From positions 1-38,268 of the forward strand of contig CAWCVL010000004.1 in the NCBI GenBank assembly GCA_963798985.1: DNA of 38,268 nt, in the 5' to 3' direction. The position numbers and the translations under genes are program-made. Below, one piece after another: positions 8,217 to 15,555 of this stretch (position 1 is its first letter; each line of letters opens with the position of its first letter). The notes beneath the pieces were generated by a model, which ran no database searches, was not told the DNA's origin, and worked only from the letters and a program-made list of their open reading frames with translations. Source of the DNA: JACCTU01 sp963798985 (GTDB lineage: Bacteria; Actinomycetota; Thermoleophilia; Gaiellales; Gaiellaceae).

Positions 8217-8289
8217 GCCGACGTAGCTCAGCTGGTAGAGCACTTCACTCGTAATGAAGGGGTCCCCGGTTCGAGTCCGGGCGTCGGCT
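8217..8289 (+). tRNA. tRNA-Thr (anticodon CGT)
   Basis: Cloverleaf read directly: acceptor GCCGACG/CGTCGGC (8217-8223 with 8282-8288), D arm GCTC/GAGC, anticodon stem CTTCA/TGAAG enclosing loop CTCGTAA with anticodon CGT (8250-8252), T arm CCCGG/CCGGG with TTCGAGT loop, discriminator T 8289. CCA is not encoded. Decodes ACG. Its 3' 50 bases are duplicated at 9314-9363, so the gene served as an integration site and was restored intact by the insertion. Confidence 0.96.
8240..8289 (+). repeat. Attachment-site duplication, left copy (within tRNA-Thr)
   Basis: Bases 8240-8289 match 9314-9363 at 49 of 50 positions; the last 43 bases (8247-8289) are identical. The match covers the anticodon arm to the discriminator base, exactly the tRNA part that tyrosine integrases commonly use as att core. 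Confidence 0.85.
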
Positions 8290-8352
8290 TCAAGCTGGGA
8301 GCGGTGTTGCGGGCGCGTGGTGGGGGCGCGGCACACGCTGGGAGGGCTGCAT

Positions 8353-8372
8353 GGCTACGCGGTGGCTACACC
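8353..8372 (+). repeat. 20-bp repeat, copy 1 (GGCTACGCxxTGGCTACACC)
   Basis: Matches 9174-9193 at 18 of 20 positions; only the two central bases differ (GG here, CA there). Each copy holds two GGCTAC units 10-11 bp apart. Lies 64 bp inside the left end of the element. Could be an integrase or excisionase arm-type site. Confidence 0.5.
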
Positions 8373-8704
8373 GAAGGCGCGAGCGCCGCGAGTAACGCGC
8401 CACCGGCGCCGTCGGCTAGACGGACGTCGTCCTCCTCGGAGCTCGTCGCGGTCGACGTCGCGGCGGCGGATCGCCGTGATCTTTCGGCGCCTCGGGGACG
8501 GTCCTTCCGAGCTCGCGAGTACGCTCCGGGCACGTCGCAAGGCGTGGATAGAGCAGGCGTCGGGCGTCCTTCGCGGCGCCCGTCGTCGTCTGTCCGATCG
8601 GTTGCGGAAGATGAGCTCCGCTCACATCCATGTCCGACGGTCCGCTGATCGCGTGAAGGCCAGCCCGAACGAGGCCGGCGGCGACGCTCCCGATCGCCAA
8701 TGAG

Positions 8705-8806
8705 GTGTGCGCGCTGCGCGCGCAGATCGAGCAGCTCGACCCGTCCGACCCGAGGGCGGACGCGATCGTGGACAAGCTGGCGAAGCTCGCGATCGGAACG
8801 GCATGA
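8705..8806 (+). CDS. Small hypothetical protein in the element (33 aa)
   Basis: GTG 8705 to TGA 8806, giving MCALRAQIEQLDPSDPRADA followed by IVDKLAKLAIGTA. The codon use (mostly G/C at third positions) and the amphipathic helix-turn-helix pattern LRAQIEQL-DPSDPRADAIVDKLAKL look like genuine coding sequence. The frame is closed by TGA upstream, so it cannot be much longer unless the sequence has an indel. It is followed 7 bases later by the next small ORF. I do not recognise a family; small cargo or accessory genes of this kind are common in tRNA-integrated elements. Confidence 0.45.
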   Translation: MCALRAQIEQLDPSDPRADAIVDKLAKLAIGTA

Positions 8807-8813
8807 GCTTCGC

Positions 8814-8984
8814 GTGCCGTCAAGCGTCGAGGAGATCGAGCAGCTGTCCATGGAGGAGCTGGAGAGTCTTGTCGCGCGGGGTCGTGCTAAGCGTTTGGCG
8901 CTCCAGCCTGTGCCCGAGCCTGCTGCGGATTGGCGTCGCCGCGATCCGCCGATGGGCGTGATTGACGGCGACGTTGTCCGCTGA
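8814..8984 (+). CDS. Small hypothetical protein in the element (56 aa)
   Basis: GTG 8814 to TGA 8984. The sequence starts MPSSVEEIEQLSMEELESLV, a short acidic helix, continues ARGRAKRLALQPVPEPAADW and ends RRRDPPMGVIDGDVVR. It looks like a real small soluble protein, not a random frame: acidic helix, basic turn, proline-rich linker. No known family recognised. It sits directly after the 33-residue ORF and overlaps by 4 bases the frame of the possible integrase remnant, which starts at 8981. Confidence 0.5.
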   Translation: MPSSVEEIEQLSMEELESLVARGRAKRLALQPVPEPAADWRRRDPPMGVIDGDVVR

Positions 8985-9097
8985 CGACTGAACGCCACTA
9001 CGCGCAAGTACGGCACGCAGCAGATGCGCTTGCGCTGCACGCGCCCCAGGACGGGACGAACATCGATGTTGCCAGGCCGTTGCCACGCATCCGCTGA
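8981..9097 (+). pseudogene. Possible C-terminal remnant of a tyrosine recombinase
   Basis: An open frame with no start ends at TGA 9097 and reads LTTERHYAQVRHAADALAL, then HAPQDGTNIDVARPLPRIR. The TTERxYAxV pattern resembles the segment around the catalytic tyrosine of XerC/D-like integrases (consensus near TTxRYAH). No upstream R-H-R domain is found in any frame, so if it is an integrase only the tail is left. Its place near the right att copy fits integrase gene position in many elements. Short similarity by eye only. Confidence 0.35.
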
Positions 9098-9173
9098 TCC
9101 CGCATGGGATCTGCGTGCCGCGCGAAGCGGTCGAGCGACGGGGCCGCGGTGGTGTCTTGTTGCGTCGCGGCGC

Positions 9174-9193
9174 GGCTACGCCATGGCTACACC
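9174..9193 (+). repeat. 20-bp repeat, copy 2 (GGCTACGCxxTGGCTACACC)
   Basis: Second copy of the 18/20 repeat seen at 8353-8372, 120 bp inside the right end of the element, same orientation. Confidence 0.5.
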
Positions 9194-9313
9194 CACGTCG
9201 AACCAGACGCTATGCGGCTCTCGTGCGGAGCCGTCCCTCGAGCGTGTTCTCCTACGCAACCAAGCCGAACCCAGACCCCTTCCGCGTGGTTTCGACACCA
9301 CGGCTTTTGGGGT

Positions 9314-9363
9314 GCACTTTACTCGTAATGAAGGGGTCCCCGGTTCGAGTCCGGGCGTCGGCT
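9314..9363 (+). repeat. Attachment-site duplication, right copy (3' part of tRNA-Thr)
   Basis: Copy of tRNA-Thr bases 8240-8289 with a single C-to-T difference at 9320; lacks the acceptor 5' strand and the D arm, so it is not a working tRNA. Downstream, 9364-9561 (198 bp) holds no gene I can support; AAGGGG at 9551-9556 is the ribosome binding site of the next gene. Confidence 0.85.
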
Positions 9364-9561
9364 CTCTAAGACGCCGCCGCCTTCCTGAAGACCGTCCCTC
9401 CTGTCCTCATCGCGGCGAACAGCAAGGAAGCGACCCACTAGCCGGGCGGCGGGTTGGCAGGGACGTGGCGCCGGTTTAGGGTGTTGCGGTGCCGTCGAAC
9501 CGGCAGTCGGTGGTCGGCTGTCGGTAGTGGTCAAGATCTCAACCTCCATGAAGGGGATCCA

Positions 9562-10672
9562 TTGCGTACGAAACGACGCGTAGTACCACTCGCGGTTGCG
9601 GCCGCGGCCATGTTGGCGCTCGCGATTGCCACAGCGGGAGCCGCGCAGTCGACGCCACAGATCGTCGCCTCGGGCTTGGACAACCCTCGCCACCTCACCT
9701 TCTCGGCCGACGGAGAGCTGTACGTCGTCGAGGCGGGCAGAGGCGGCTCGATCAAGTGTGACGTCGAGCACCCGGCCCTCGGTCCCTCGTGCTTCGGCTT
9801 CACCGGTGCGGTCACGCTGGTTCGAGACACCGGAGCGGACGTCCGTGTCGTGACCGGGCTTCCCTCGATCGCCGGAGAGACCGAGGCCTTGGGGCCCGTC
9901 GGACATCGCGTTCACCGGCAGCCAGAAGTATGTGCTCAGCATCGGGCTTGGAGGCGACGACGCGCTGCGGGCCGCCTACGGCTCCCAGGCGGGTCTGCTC
10001 GCGACGTTGGTCACCGGCAAGCTCAAGCAGGGCGGCTTCTCGTTGTTCGCCGACGTGCTCGCCAACGAGATGGCGGCCAACCCGGACGGCACCGACATCG
10101 ACACCAACCCGGTAGGCCTGGTCCGTCAGGGCGACGGCTACATCCTCGCCGACGCCGGCGGCAACGCCGTGGTGCGGGCGTCGCACAAGGGCACCTTCAC
10201 CACGATCACGGCCTTGCCCCCTGGGAGCGCGCTCGCTCCCCCGTTCCTGGGCCTGCCGGCGGGCACGCAGATCCCCACGGACGCTGTGCCGACGTCGGTG
10301 GTGCAGGGGCCGGACGGGGCGTACTACATCAGCCAGCTGACGGGCTTCCCGTTCGAGAAGGGCGATGCCAACATCTGGCGCGTCGTTCCCGGCCAGGTCG
10401 CGACGGTCTACGCCTCCGGGCTCACCAACCTCACCGATCTGGCGTTCGCGCCCGACGGATCGCTCTACGCGGTGGAGATCTCGAGTAACGGCCTGCTCAC
10501 TGGTCCGATCGGCGCACTGGTGAAGGTCAATCCGGGCAGCAGCGTGCACGAGACGGTGGTCGGCGGCTTGTTCGCGCCGTACGGTGTCGCTTTCGGCCGA
10601 GGCGCGGCATACGTGACCACGTGCACCGTGTGCTTCGGCGGTGGCGAGGTCATCAAGATCGGACTCCACTAG
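9562..10672 (+). CDS. Secreted ScyD/ScyE-family beta-propeller protein (frameshifted)
   Basis: Start TTG 9562, chosen because AAGGGG lies 5 bases upstream and it gives a clean signal peptide (MRTKRRVVPLAVAAAAMLAL, then AIATAGAAQS). Propeller repeats follow: IVASGLDNPRHLTFSADGEL, YVVEAGRGG, VRQGDGYILADAGGNAVV, VVQGPDGAYYISQLTGFPF, DLAFAPDGSLYAVEI and PYGVAFGRGAAYVTTC. The pattern fits the ScyD/ScyE family named from the scytonemin cluster, widespread in soil bacteria with no fixed function. One extra base at about 9898 (GGG-CCC-G-TCG) splits the gene; repaired length is about 369 residues. A hairpin at 10693-10726 follows. Confidence 0.82.
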
Positions 10673-10692
10673 GGAACAGCGCTCGCACGTCG

Positions 10693-10726
10693 TCGCGCGG
10701 GGTCGCCCTCAGGCGGCCCCGCGCGA
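10693..10726 (+). terminator. Hairpin terminator after the ScyD-like gene
   Basis: Stem TCGCGCGGGG (10693-10702) pairs perfectly with CCCCGCGCGA (10717-10726), with an inner CGCC/GGCG pair of 4 bp and a CTCA loop. It starts 21 bases after the stop codon. No T-run follows, which is usual in high-GC Actinomycetota. Confidence 0.65.
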
Positions 10727-10772
10727 GTCCGTCCCGCTGACGACTCACGGTGCGCGTTATCGTCGTCACAGC

Positions 10773-11903
10773 GTGAAGCACGTGGTGATTCTTGGTGCAG
10801 GTTTCGCGGGCCTGGAACTGGCGACGCGACTTTCCGAGTCCCTCCCGGACGAGGTTCGCACGACGCTCATCGACCAGAGCGACTCGTTCAGCTTCGGGTT
10901 CTCGAAGCTCGACGTCTTGTTCGGCCGTAAAGCGACCGCGGACATCCTGCTGCCCTACGACGACATCTCCCTGGAGGGGGTCGAGTTCCGACAGGAACGC
11001 GTGATCTCGATCGATCCGGAGAAACGGCAAGTGGCGACGGACACAGCCTCGTACGACGCCGACATCCTCGTCGTCGCGTTGGGGGCGGAGTACGACTTCG
11101 CGGCCACGCCCGGATTCGAAGCGGGCGGCGTCGAGTACTACTCGGTCGCGGGAGCCGAGCGCATGCGCGACGTGCTCTCCGACTTCGACTCCGGGAAGAT
11201 CCTGATCGCGATCCTCGGTCACCCCTTCAAGTGTCCTCCGGCGCCGTTCGAGGGTGCGCTCATGCTTCACGATCACTTCGTCGAGCGTGGAATCAGGGAT
11301 TCGGTCGAGATTCGCACCGTCGGCCCGATGGCGGCTCCGGTGCCGATCGCGAAGGAGGTTTCGCAGAGCATCCTCGACGCCTTGACGGAGCGCGACATCG
11401 AGTATGTGCCGAACCAGCAGGTCGTGGAAGTCGACGCGCGAAACAACGCGGCGCGGCTCGCGAGCGGCGGAAGCATCCCCTACGACCTGTTCGTCGGGAT
11501 CCCCGTCCACCGCGTGCCTCACGTGGTCGAGAGCTGCGGGCTCGCTGTCGACGGCTGGGTGCCGGTGGAGAAGACCAACCTGGCGACCCGCTTCCCGAAC
11601 GTCTATGCCGTAGGAGACGTCACCGCTCTGCCGATGGCCAAGGCCGGAGTGTTCGCGGAGGCCGCCGCTCGTGTCGTGGCCGACGACATCGCTGCGCGCC
11701 TCCGTGGCGGCGTGCTCCAGCGCCCTTACGAAGGCGCGGGCACGTGCTACATCGAGTTCGGGGGCGGGATGGTCGGCGTGGTGGAGGCCAACTTCTTCGG
11801 CGGGCCGACGCCCACAGCGCGGCTCGTGGGGCCGTCACGAGAGCTCGCCGCGGACAAGGTGGCGTTCGCGTCGACACGGAAAGAGCGCTGGTTCGGGTCG
11901 TAA
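10773..11903 (+). CDS. FAD/NAD(P)-dependent oxidoreductase, sulfide:quinone reductase/NDH-2-like
   Basis: 376 residues from GTG 10773. Seen: the FAD-binding KHVVILGAGFAGLELATRL at the N-terminus (GxGxxG), a second nucleotide-binding region around DADILVVALGAEYDF, and the FAD-closing motif NVYAVGDVTALPMAKAGVFA. A Cys in GHPFKCPPAPFE matches a conserved site of SQR/flavocytochrome c type enzymes; I do not see the full set of SQR catalytic cysteines. So it may be an SQR-like reductase or type II NADH dehydrogenase relative acting at the inner membrane face. It stands between a terminator and the two-component operon. Confidence 0.8.
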   Translation: MKHVVILGAGFAGLELATRLSESLPDEVRTTLIDQSDSFSFGFSKLDVLFGRKATADILLPYDDISLEGVEFRQERVISIDPEKRQVATDTASYDADILVVALGAEYDFAATPGFEAGGVEYYSVAGAERMRDVLSDFDSGKILIAILGHPFKCPPAPFEGALMLHDHFVERGIRDSVEIRTVGPMAAPVPIAKEVSQSILDALTERDIEYVPNQQVVEVDARNNAARLASGGSIPYDLFVGIPVHRVPHVVESCGLAVDGWVPVEKTNLATRFPNVYAVGDVTALPMAKAGVFAEAAARVVADDIAARLRGGVLQRPYEGAGTCYIEFGGGMVGVVEANFFGGPTPTARLVGPSRELAADKVAFASTRKERWFGS

Positions 11904-11928
11904 TCGAGTCGAAGCAGATCGGCAGTCC

Positions 11929-11940
11929 GGTGCCAGCACT
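11929..11940 (+). promoter_or_regulatory. Box CGGTGCCAGCAC upstream of the histidine kinase gene
   Basis: Twelve bases, 36 bp before the kinase start. Its exact reverse complement GTGCTGGCACCG occurs at 14633-14644 after the response-regulator gene. The core GTGC-CA-GCAC is itself an inverted repeat. Candidate binding site of the neighbouring response regulator. Confidence 0.4.
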
Positions 11941-11976
11941 GTGGCCAATCTCGCATCGCTTCACGAGAATGAGGGC

Positions 11977-13989
11977 GTGCGGACTGCGCCGCGTCTGATT
12001 GCCTGGGGCTTAGGGCTCGCGGCTGTCGCCGTGATCGCAGGGGCGCTGGTGCTCGATCGGATCGCCGCTGAACAGCACGTTCCCGGGTCAGGCTCGCTCT
12101 GGTTGTACCCCTTCTTCGTCGCGGCGGTCTCGGCTCCGGCCGTCCTTGGGGCGCTGATCGTGGCCCGGCATCCTCACAACCCGATCGGTTGGACGCTCGT
12201 CCTCGGCGCCCTGTCCGTCGCGGCAGTCCTCGCCGCCACGCCGTACGCGTGGGTTGCGTTGTACGCGCATCCTGGATCGCTTCCCGGCGGCGCCTGGGGC
12301 GCGCTCATCTCGTCGCTGTGGCCGGTGTTCTTCATCTGGCCGTTGGCCGTGGCGTTCGTGTTCCCGGACGGCCGGCTTCCTTCGCCACGATGGCGGCCCT
12401 ACGCGATCTTCGCAGCCTGCTCGGTGACGTCTCTGATCGTGTTGCTCGTGATCGCGAATCAACTTGAAGAACCGTTCTCGGATGTGCCGAACCCGTTTCC
12501 GCTCCGACTTCCGGATGCTCTCGACTTCCTGAGGCTCCCGGTCTGGCTGGCCATGTTCGCGAGCCTGTTCGTCGGGGCGGCGGCGGCACGGACTCGCTTC
12601 AAGCGCTCCAAAGGGGTTGAGCGGCTCCAGATGCTCTGGTTGGCCTACGCCGTCATGCTCGTCCCGTTAGGGGTCGTTTGTTTCCTTCTCTGGAGCCTCT
12701 TGGTAGGGGAGGGCGGCGGCGACGCCGTCGTCGCCTTTCTGCTCGGGATGGAGGCTGCGGTCGCGATCGCGGTCGGCGTCGCTGTGACGCGTTACCGGCT
12801 GTACGAGATCGACCGGCTGATCAACCGCACCATCGTCTACAGCCTCGTCACCGCCTCGCTCGGTCTCCTCTATGCGGGCGTTTCGCTCCTTGCGGGTGTC
12901 GCGGCCGGCCGAGGTTCGACCTGGGCCACCGCCGTCGCCGTCCTCGTGGTCGCGGTGGCCTTCGGGCCGCTACGGAGTCGGGCTCAGGCCGCGGTGGACT
13001 GGCGCTTCAACCGCCTCCGCTACGAGGGGCTGCGGCGCGTGCGGGCCTTCATCGACGACGTCCGCGAGGGGCGGCGAGAGCCGGAGGACGTCGGAGCTGT
13101 GCTCGCTTCTGCCCTTCGGGACCCGAACGCCGAATTGCTCTTTCGGCTGCCTGCGAGAGACGCCTACGCCGATCGCCTCGGGGCAGTGGTCGCGGAACCC
13201 GCGGACCACGCGCAGGCCGTGACCAAGGTGGAGCATCGGGGGCAAGAGATCGCGCTGCTCCGGCACAAGCGAGCCCTGCTCGACCGTCCCGATCTCCTTC
13301 GCAGCGTTCTCGCCGCTGCGAGCCTGGCGATTGAGATTGCTCGCCTCCGAGTCGAGGTGAAGCTCCAGCTTGCGGAGGTGGAGGAGTCGAGAGCTCGGGT
13401 CGTGCAGGCGGGCTACGAGGAGCGCCGGAGGCTCGAACGCGATCTTCACGACGGCGCACAGCAGCGGCTGGTGACGCTCGGGATCGTGCTGCGACGGCTG
13501 CAACGGTCTCTACCGCGGGAGGCACGGATTCTCGGTCCGGCACTGGATTCGGCGGTCGACGAGATCGGGCTGGCGATCGAAGACCTGCGCACGATTGCTG
13601 CAGGCGTGCGACCGCCACGGCTGGACGAAGGGCTGGCGGCGGCGCTCGCCGACCTCGCTCGCGGAGCACCCGTCCCGGTCGAGCTGGAAGCGACCCACGA
13701 GCGCCTTCCTGCACAGGTCGAGGCGGCCGCCTACTTCGTCGTCTGCGAAGCCGTCACGAACGCCGTCAAGCATGGGGCCCCGTCACGCGTTCGCGTCGAA
13801 GCGATGGTCGCGAACGGAGCGCTGCGCCTGGTGGTCGCCGACGATGGCGTCGGGGGGGCGACGGCGGCAGAGGGAACCGGGCTCATGGGCCTGACCGACC
13901 GGGTCGAGGCCCAGGGCGGGACGCTGCGCATCCACAGTCCCCGAGGCGCGGGCACGCGGATCGAGGCGGAGATTCCGTGCGGATCGTGA
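11977..13989 (+). CDS. NarL-type sensor histidine kinase with N-terminal membrane domain
   Basis: 670 residues from GTG 11977. About eight hydrophobic segments fill residues 5-340, with short loops. After a linker comes the HisKA_3 dimerisation domain ERRRLERDLHDGAQQRLV with phospho-acceptor His at about 491, then an HATPase domain: N-box CEAVTNAVKHG (about 587-597), VVADDGVGG and GTGLMGLTDRVEAQGG. A region RPDLLRSVLAAASLAIEIARL before the H-box is typical of this actinobacterial kinase family. The gene overlaps the response-regulator gene by 13 bases, so they are one signalling unit. The signal is unknown; the many membrane helices suggest sensing in or at the membrane. Confidence 0.92.
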   Translation: MRTAPRLIAWGLGLAAVAVIAGALVLDRIAAEQHVPGSGSLWLYPFFVAAVSAPAVLGALIVARHPHNPIGWTLVLGALSVAAVLAATPYAWVALYAHPGSLPGGAWGALISSLWPVFFIWPLAVAFVFPDGRLPSPRWRPYAIFAACSVTSLIVLLVIANQLEEPFSDVPNPFPLRLPDALDFLRLPVWLAMFASLFVGAAAARTRFKRSKGVERLQMLWLAYAVMLVPLGVVCFLLWSLLVGEGGGDAVVAFLLGMEAAVAIAVGVAVTRYRLYEIDRLINRTIVYSLVTASLGLLYAGVSLLAGVAAGRGSTWATAVAVLVVAVAFGPLRSRAQAAVDWRFNRLRYEGLRRVRAFIDDVREGRREPEDVGAVLASALRDPNAELLFRLPARDAYADRLGAVVAEPADHAQAVTKVEHRGQEIALLRHKRALLDRPDLLRSVLAAASLAIEIARLRVEVKLQLAEVEESRARVVQAGYEERRRLERDLHDGAQQRLVTLGIVLRRLQRSLPREARILGPALDSAVDEIGLAIEDLRTIAAGVRPPRLDEGLAAALADLARGAPVPVELEATHERLPAQVEAAAYFVVCEAVTNAVKHGAPSRVRVEAMVANGALRLVVADDGVGGATAAEGTGLMGLTDRVEAQGGTLRIHSPRGAGTRIEAEIPCGS

Positions 13990-14627
13990 TCGCCGAGGAC
14001 ACCGTCCTGCTGCGAGAGGGGCTCGCGGGACTCCTCGAAGACGCCGGGCACGAGGTCGTTGCGCGGGTGGGCGATGCCCAAGCCTTGCTGGCCGTCGTCG
14101 CCGAGCACGAGCCGGATCTCGCCGTCGTCGACGTGCGCATGCCACCCGAGTACAGCGATGAGGGCATGCGCGCAGCGGCTGAAATTCGGCACGGGCACCC
14201 GGGCACCGCCGTTCTCGTTCTCTCGCAGCATGTCGAGACCCGCCACGCTCTCGAGCTCGTCTCGGCAGGAGGCGGCTTCGGTTATCTGCTCAAGCACCGT
14301 GTACTCGACGTCGACGACTTCCTCGACGCCGCTCGACGGGTTTCCGACGGGGGATCGGCTCTCGATCCGGAGGTCGTCGCCATGCTCGTCTCGCCGCCGG
14401 CGCACGAGGACACGCTCGGGGAGCTGACGCCGCGCGAGCAGGAGGTACTCGCCCTGATGGCCGAGGGACGAACGAACGCAGCGATCGCGAAGCGCCTCTG
14501 GCTGACGGAGAGAACGGTTGAGACCCACGTCCGTTCCATCCTCGGCAAGCTCGGCCTCCCGATCAGCGGGGACGACCACCGACGCGTGCTCGCGGTGTTG
14601 ACCTACCTCCGCGTTTCCGCAGTCTGA
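13977..14627 (+). CDS. NarL/LuxR-family response regulator
   Basis: 216 residues. Receiver domain with acidic pair E7-D8, phospho-acceptor D52 in VVDVRMPP, and the switch lysine in YLLKHRV; then a LuxR-type HTH: LTPREQEVLALMAEGRTNAA, IAKRLWLTERTVETHVRSI, LGKLGLP. Start GTG 13977 lies within the kinase gene. Boxes flanking the operon (11929-11940, 14629-14663) are reasonable candidates for its binding sites, making autoregulation and control of the downstream membrane protein gene likely; this is inference from position. Confidence 0.93.
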   Translation: MRIVIAEDTVLLREGLAGLLEDAGHEVVARVGDAQALLAVVAEHEPDLAVVDVRMPPEYSDEGMRAAAEIRHGHPGTAVLVLSQHVETRHALELVSAGGGFGYLLKHRVLDVDDFLDAARRVSDGGSALDPEVVAMLVSPPAHEDTLGELTPREQEVLALMAEGRTNAAIAKRLWLTERTVETHVRSILGKLGLPISGDDHRRVLAVLTYLRVSAV

Positions 14628-14628
14628 T

Positions 14629-14663
14629 CTCGGTGCTGGCACCGAGGCACATCTCAGTGCCAG
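14629..14663. promoter_or_regulatory. Palindrome and repeated CTCRGTGC boxes between response regulator and membrane protein genes
   Basis: CTCGGTGC-TG-GCACCGAG (14629-14646) is a near-perfect palindrome starting two bases after the regulator stop. A second half-site CTCAGTGC begins at 14653, 24 bp after the first, and GTGCCAG at 14657-14663 can also pair with CTGGCAC at 14636-14642. The core is the reverse complement of the box at 11929. It could be an operator for the next gene, or a terminator of the two-component operon. Confidence 0.4.
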
Positions 14664-14726
14664 TCACGACGATTGCGAGCGGGCGCGCTCGTAGCGTGCG
14701 GTGCAACGCGCGAACCCGCGCCCGAC

Positions 14727-14733
14727 AAGGAGG
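14727..14733 (+). promoter_or_regulatory. Ribosome binding site AAGGAGG deciding a TTG start
   Basis: AAGGAGG touches the ATG at 14734 with no spacer, so that codon cannot be used well; TTG 14740, in the same frame, is 6 bases away, the normal distance. Confidence 0.6.
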
Positions 14734-14739
14734 ATGACT

Positions 14740-15417
14740 TTGTCCGCGACCGCAACGGTCGGCACACACGCAACAGCCGAAGCGAGAACCGCAGGTGGAA
14801 GACTCGGCGCGCTGGCAGGTCTTGCGTTCGCCTTCCTCTTCCTCATGGGAACGGCGATGCTGGACATTCCCGCCAATGTCAGCGACCAGGCGCTCGTTGC
14901 CTGGTGGTCAGACAGTGGGCACCAGACCGCCACTGTCGTCTCCATGTACCTCTTCGTCCTCGCCGGGCTCTGCTTTCTTGTCTTCCTGGCGAAGCTTCGG
15001 TCGCGCCTACTCACGGCCGAGGGCGGAACCGGCGAACTGACATCTCTCGTCGTTGCAAGTGGCGTCGTCTTCGTGGCGCTGCTCTCCGTCGCCGCCGCGT
15101 CGCGCGGACTGATCGGATTCGCGATCAAGGGGAACAGCGAGTCGCTCCCGGGAGCCGACACGCTCCGCTACCTACCGCAGACCGGCTACGCGGCACTCGG
15201 TGCCGGCGGCCTGCTCGCCGGCGCGGTCGCGATGGCGACGACATCGCTGCTGATCGTGCGAACCGCAGTCTTCGGCCGCTGGCTCGCGTGGGTCGGTGCC
15301 GCCGCCGCAGTCCTGGTCATTGTCGCGAACGTGGCTCTGGCGGGAATGCTCGCGATTCCCGCGATGCTCGTCTGGGCGCTGGCCACAAGCGTGGCGATGT
15401 GGCGGGGTGCTCGATGA
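14740..15417 (+). CDS. Multi-pass membrane protein of unknown function
   Basis: 225 residues from TTG 14740 (start decided by the ribosome binding site; ATG 14734 is the alternative). Six likely membrane helices: GALAGLAFAFLFLMGTAML, VSMYLFVLAGLCFLVFLA, LVVASGVVFVALLSVAA, YAALGAGGLLAGAVAMAT, WLAWVGAAAAVLVIVANVA and GMLAIPAMLVWALATSVAM. The first periplasmic loop has DIPANVSDQALVAWWSDSGH. I cannot assign a family with confidence. It follows the two-component operon and its upstream boxes, so it is a likely regulon member. A very strong hairpin follows at 15443-15484. Confidence 0.8.
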   Translation: MSATATVGTHATAEARTAGGRLGALAGLAFAFLFLMGTAMLDIPANVSDQALVAWWSDSGHQTATVVSMYLFVLAGLCFLVFLAKLRSRLLTAEGGTGELTSLVVASGVVFVALLSVAAASRGLIGFAIKGNSESLPGADTLRYLPQTGYAALGAGGLLAGAVAMATTSLLIVRTAVFGRWLAWVGAAAAVLVIVANVALAGMLAIPAMLVWALATSVAMWRGAR

Positions 15418-15442
15418 GCAACGACCGGTCACGCAAGTAGGG

Positions 15443-15484
15443 CAGCGGAGAGCAGCGGCGAGACACCGCCGCTGCTCTCCGCTG
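15443..15484 (+). terminator. Strong hairpin terminator
   Basis: A perfect 18-bp stem: CAGCGGAGAGCAGCGGCG at 15443-15460 pairs with 15467-15484, with loop AGACAC. It begins 25 bases after the membrane protein stop. No T-run. The strongest hairpin noticed in the window. Confidence 0.75.
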
Positions 15485-15555
15485 GCCGTTCGGATGAGGT
15501 CCTGGCGTTCGCCGCTACAGTTCCGGCGTCCTTCCTGCGGCGGAGGTTCCCACTT

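Larger units (their letters stand above)
8290..9363. mobile_element. Small decayed integrative element in tRNA-Thr
   Basis: 1,074 bp between tRNA-Thr and a duplicated 3' half of the same tRNA. No intact integrase is present. Inside are two small coding-like ORFs (8705-8806, 8814-8984), a possible integrase C-terminal remnant (8981-9097), and a 20-bp repeat at 8353 and 9174. Bases 8290-8704 (415 bp) hold only low-quality ORFs (for example 8254-8703 and 8304-8648, Arg/Ser-rich, unlike any family known to me). Bases 9098-9313 show no gene. Boundaries follow from the duplication; calling it a relic of a tRNA-integrating element is inference. Confidence 0.65.

Noticed and set aside
8254..8703. 149-codon ORF starting in tRNA-Thr
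   Set aside because: Begins inside the tRNA and is Arg/Ser-rich with no homology pattern; kept only as uncertain content of the element.
9319..9942. Minus-strand ORF ending RRPDSNRGPLHYE
   Set aside because: This ending is the well-known false translation of the reverse strand of a tRNA; it comes from the duplicated tRNA fragment.
14629..14646. Palindrome after the response regulator as a simple terminator
   Set aside because: A 2-base loop and the repeat of its core at 11929 speak more for a binding site, though a terminator is not excluded.
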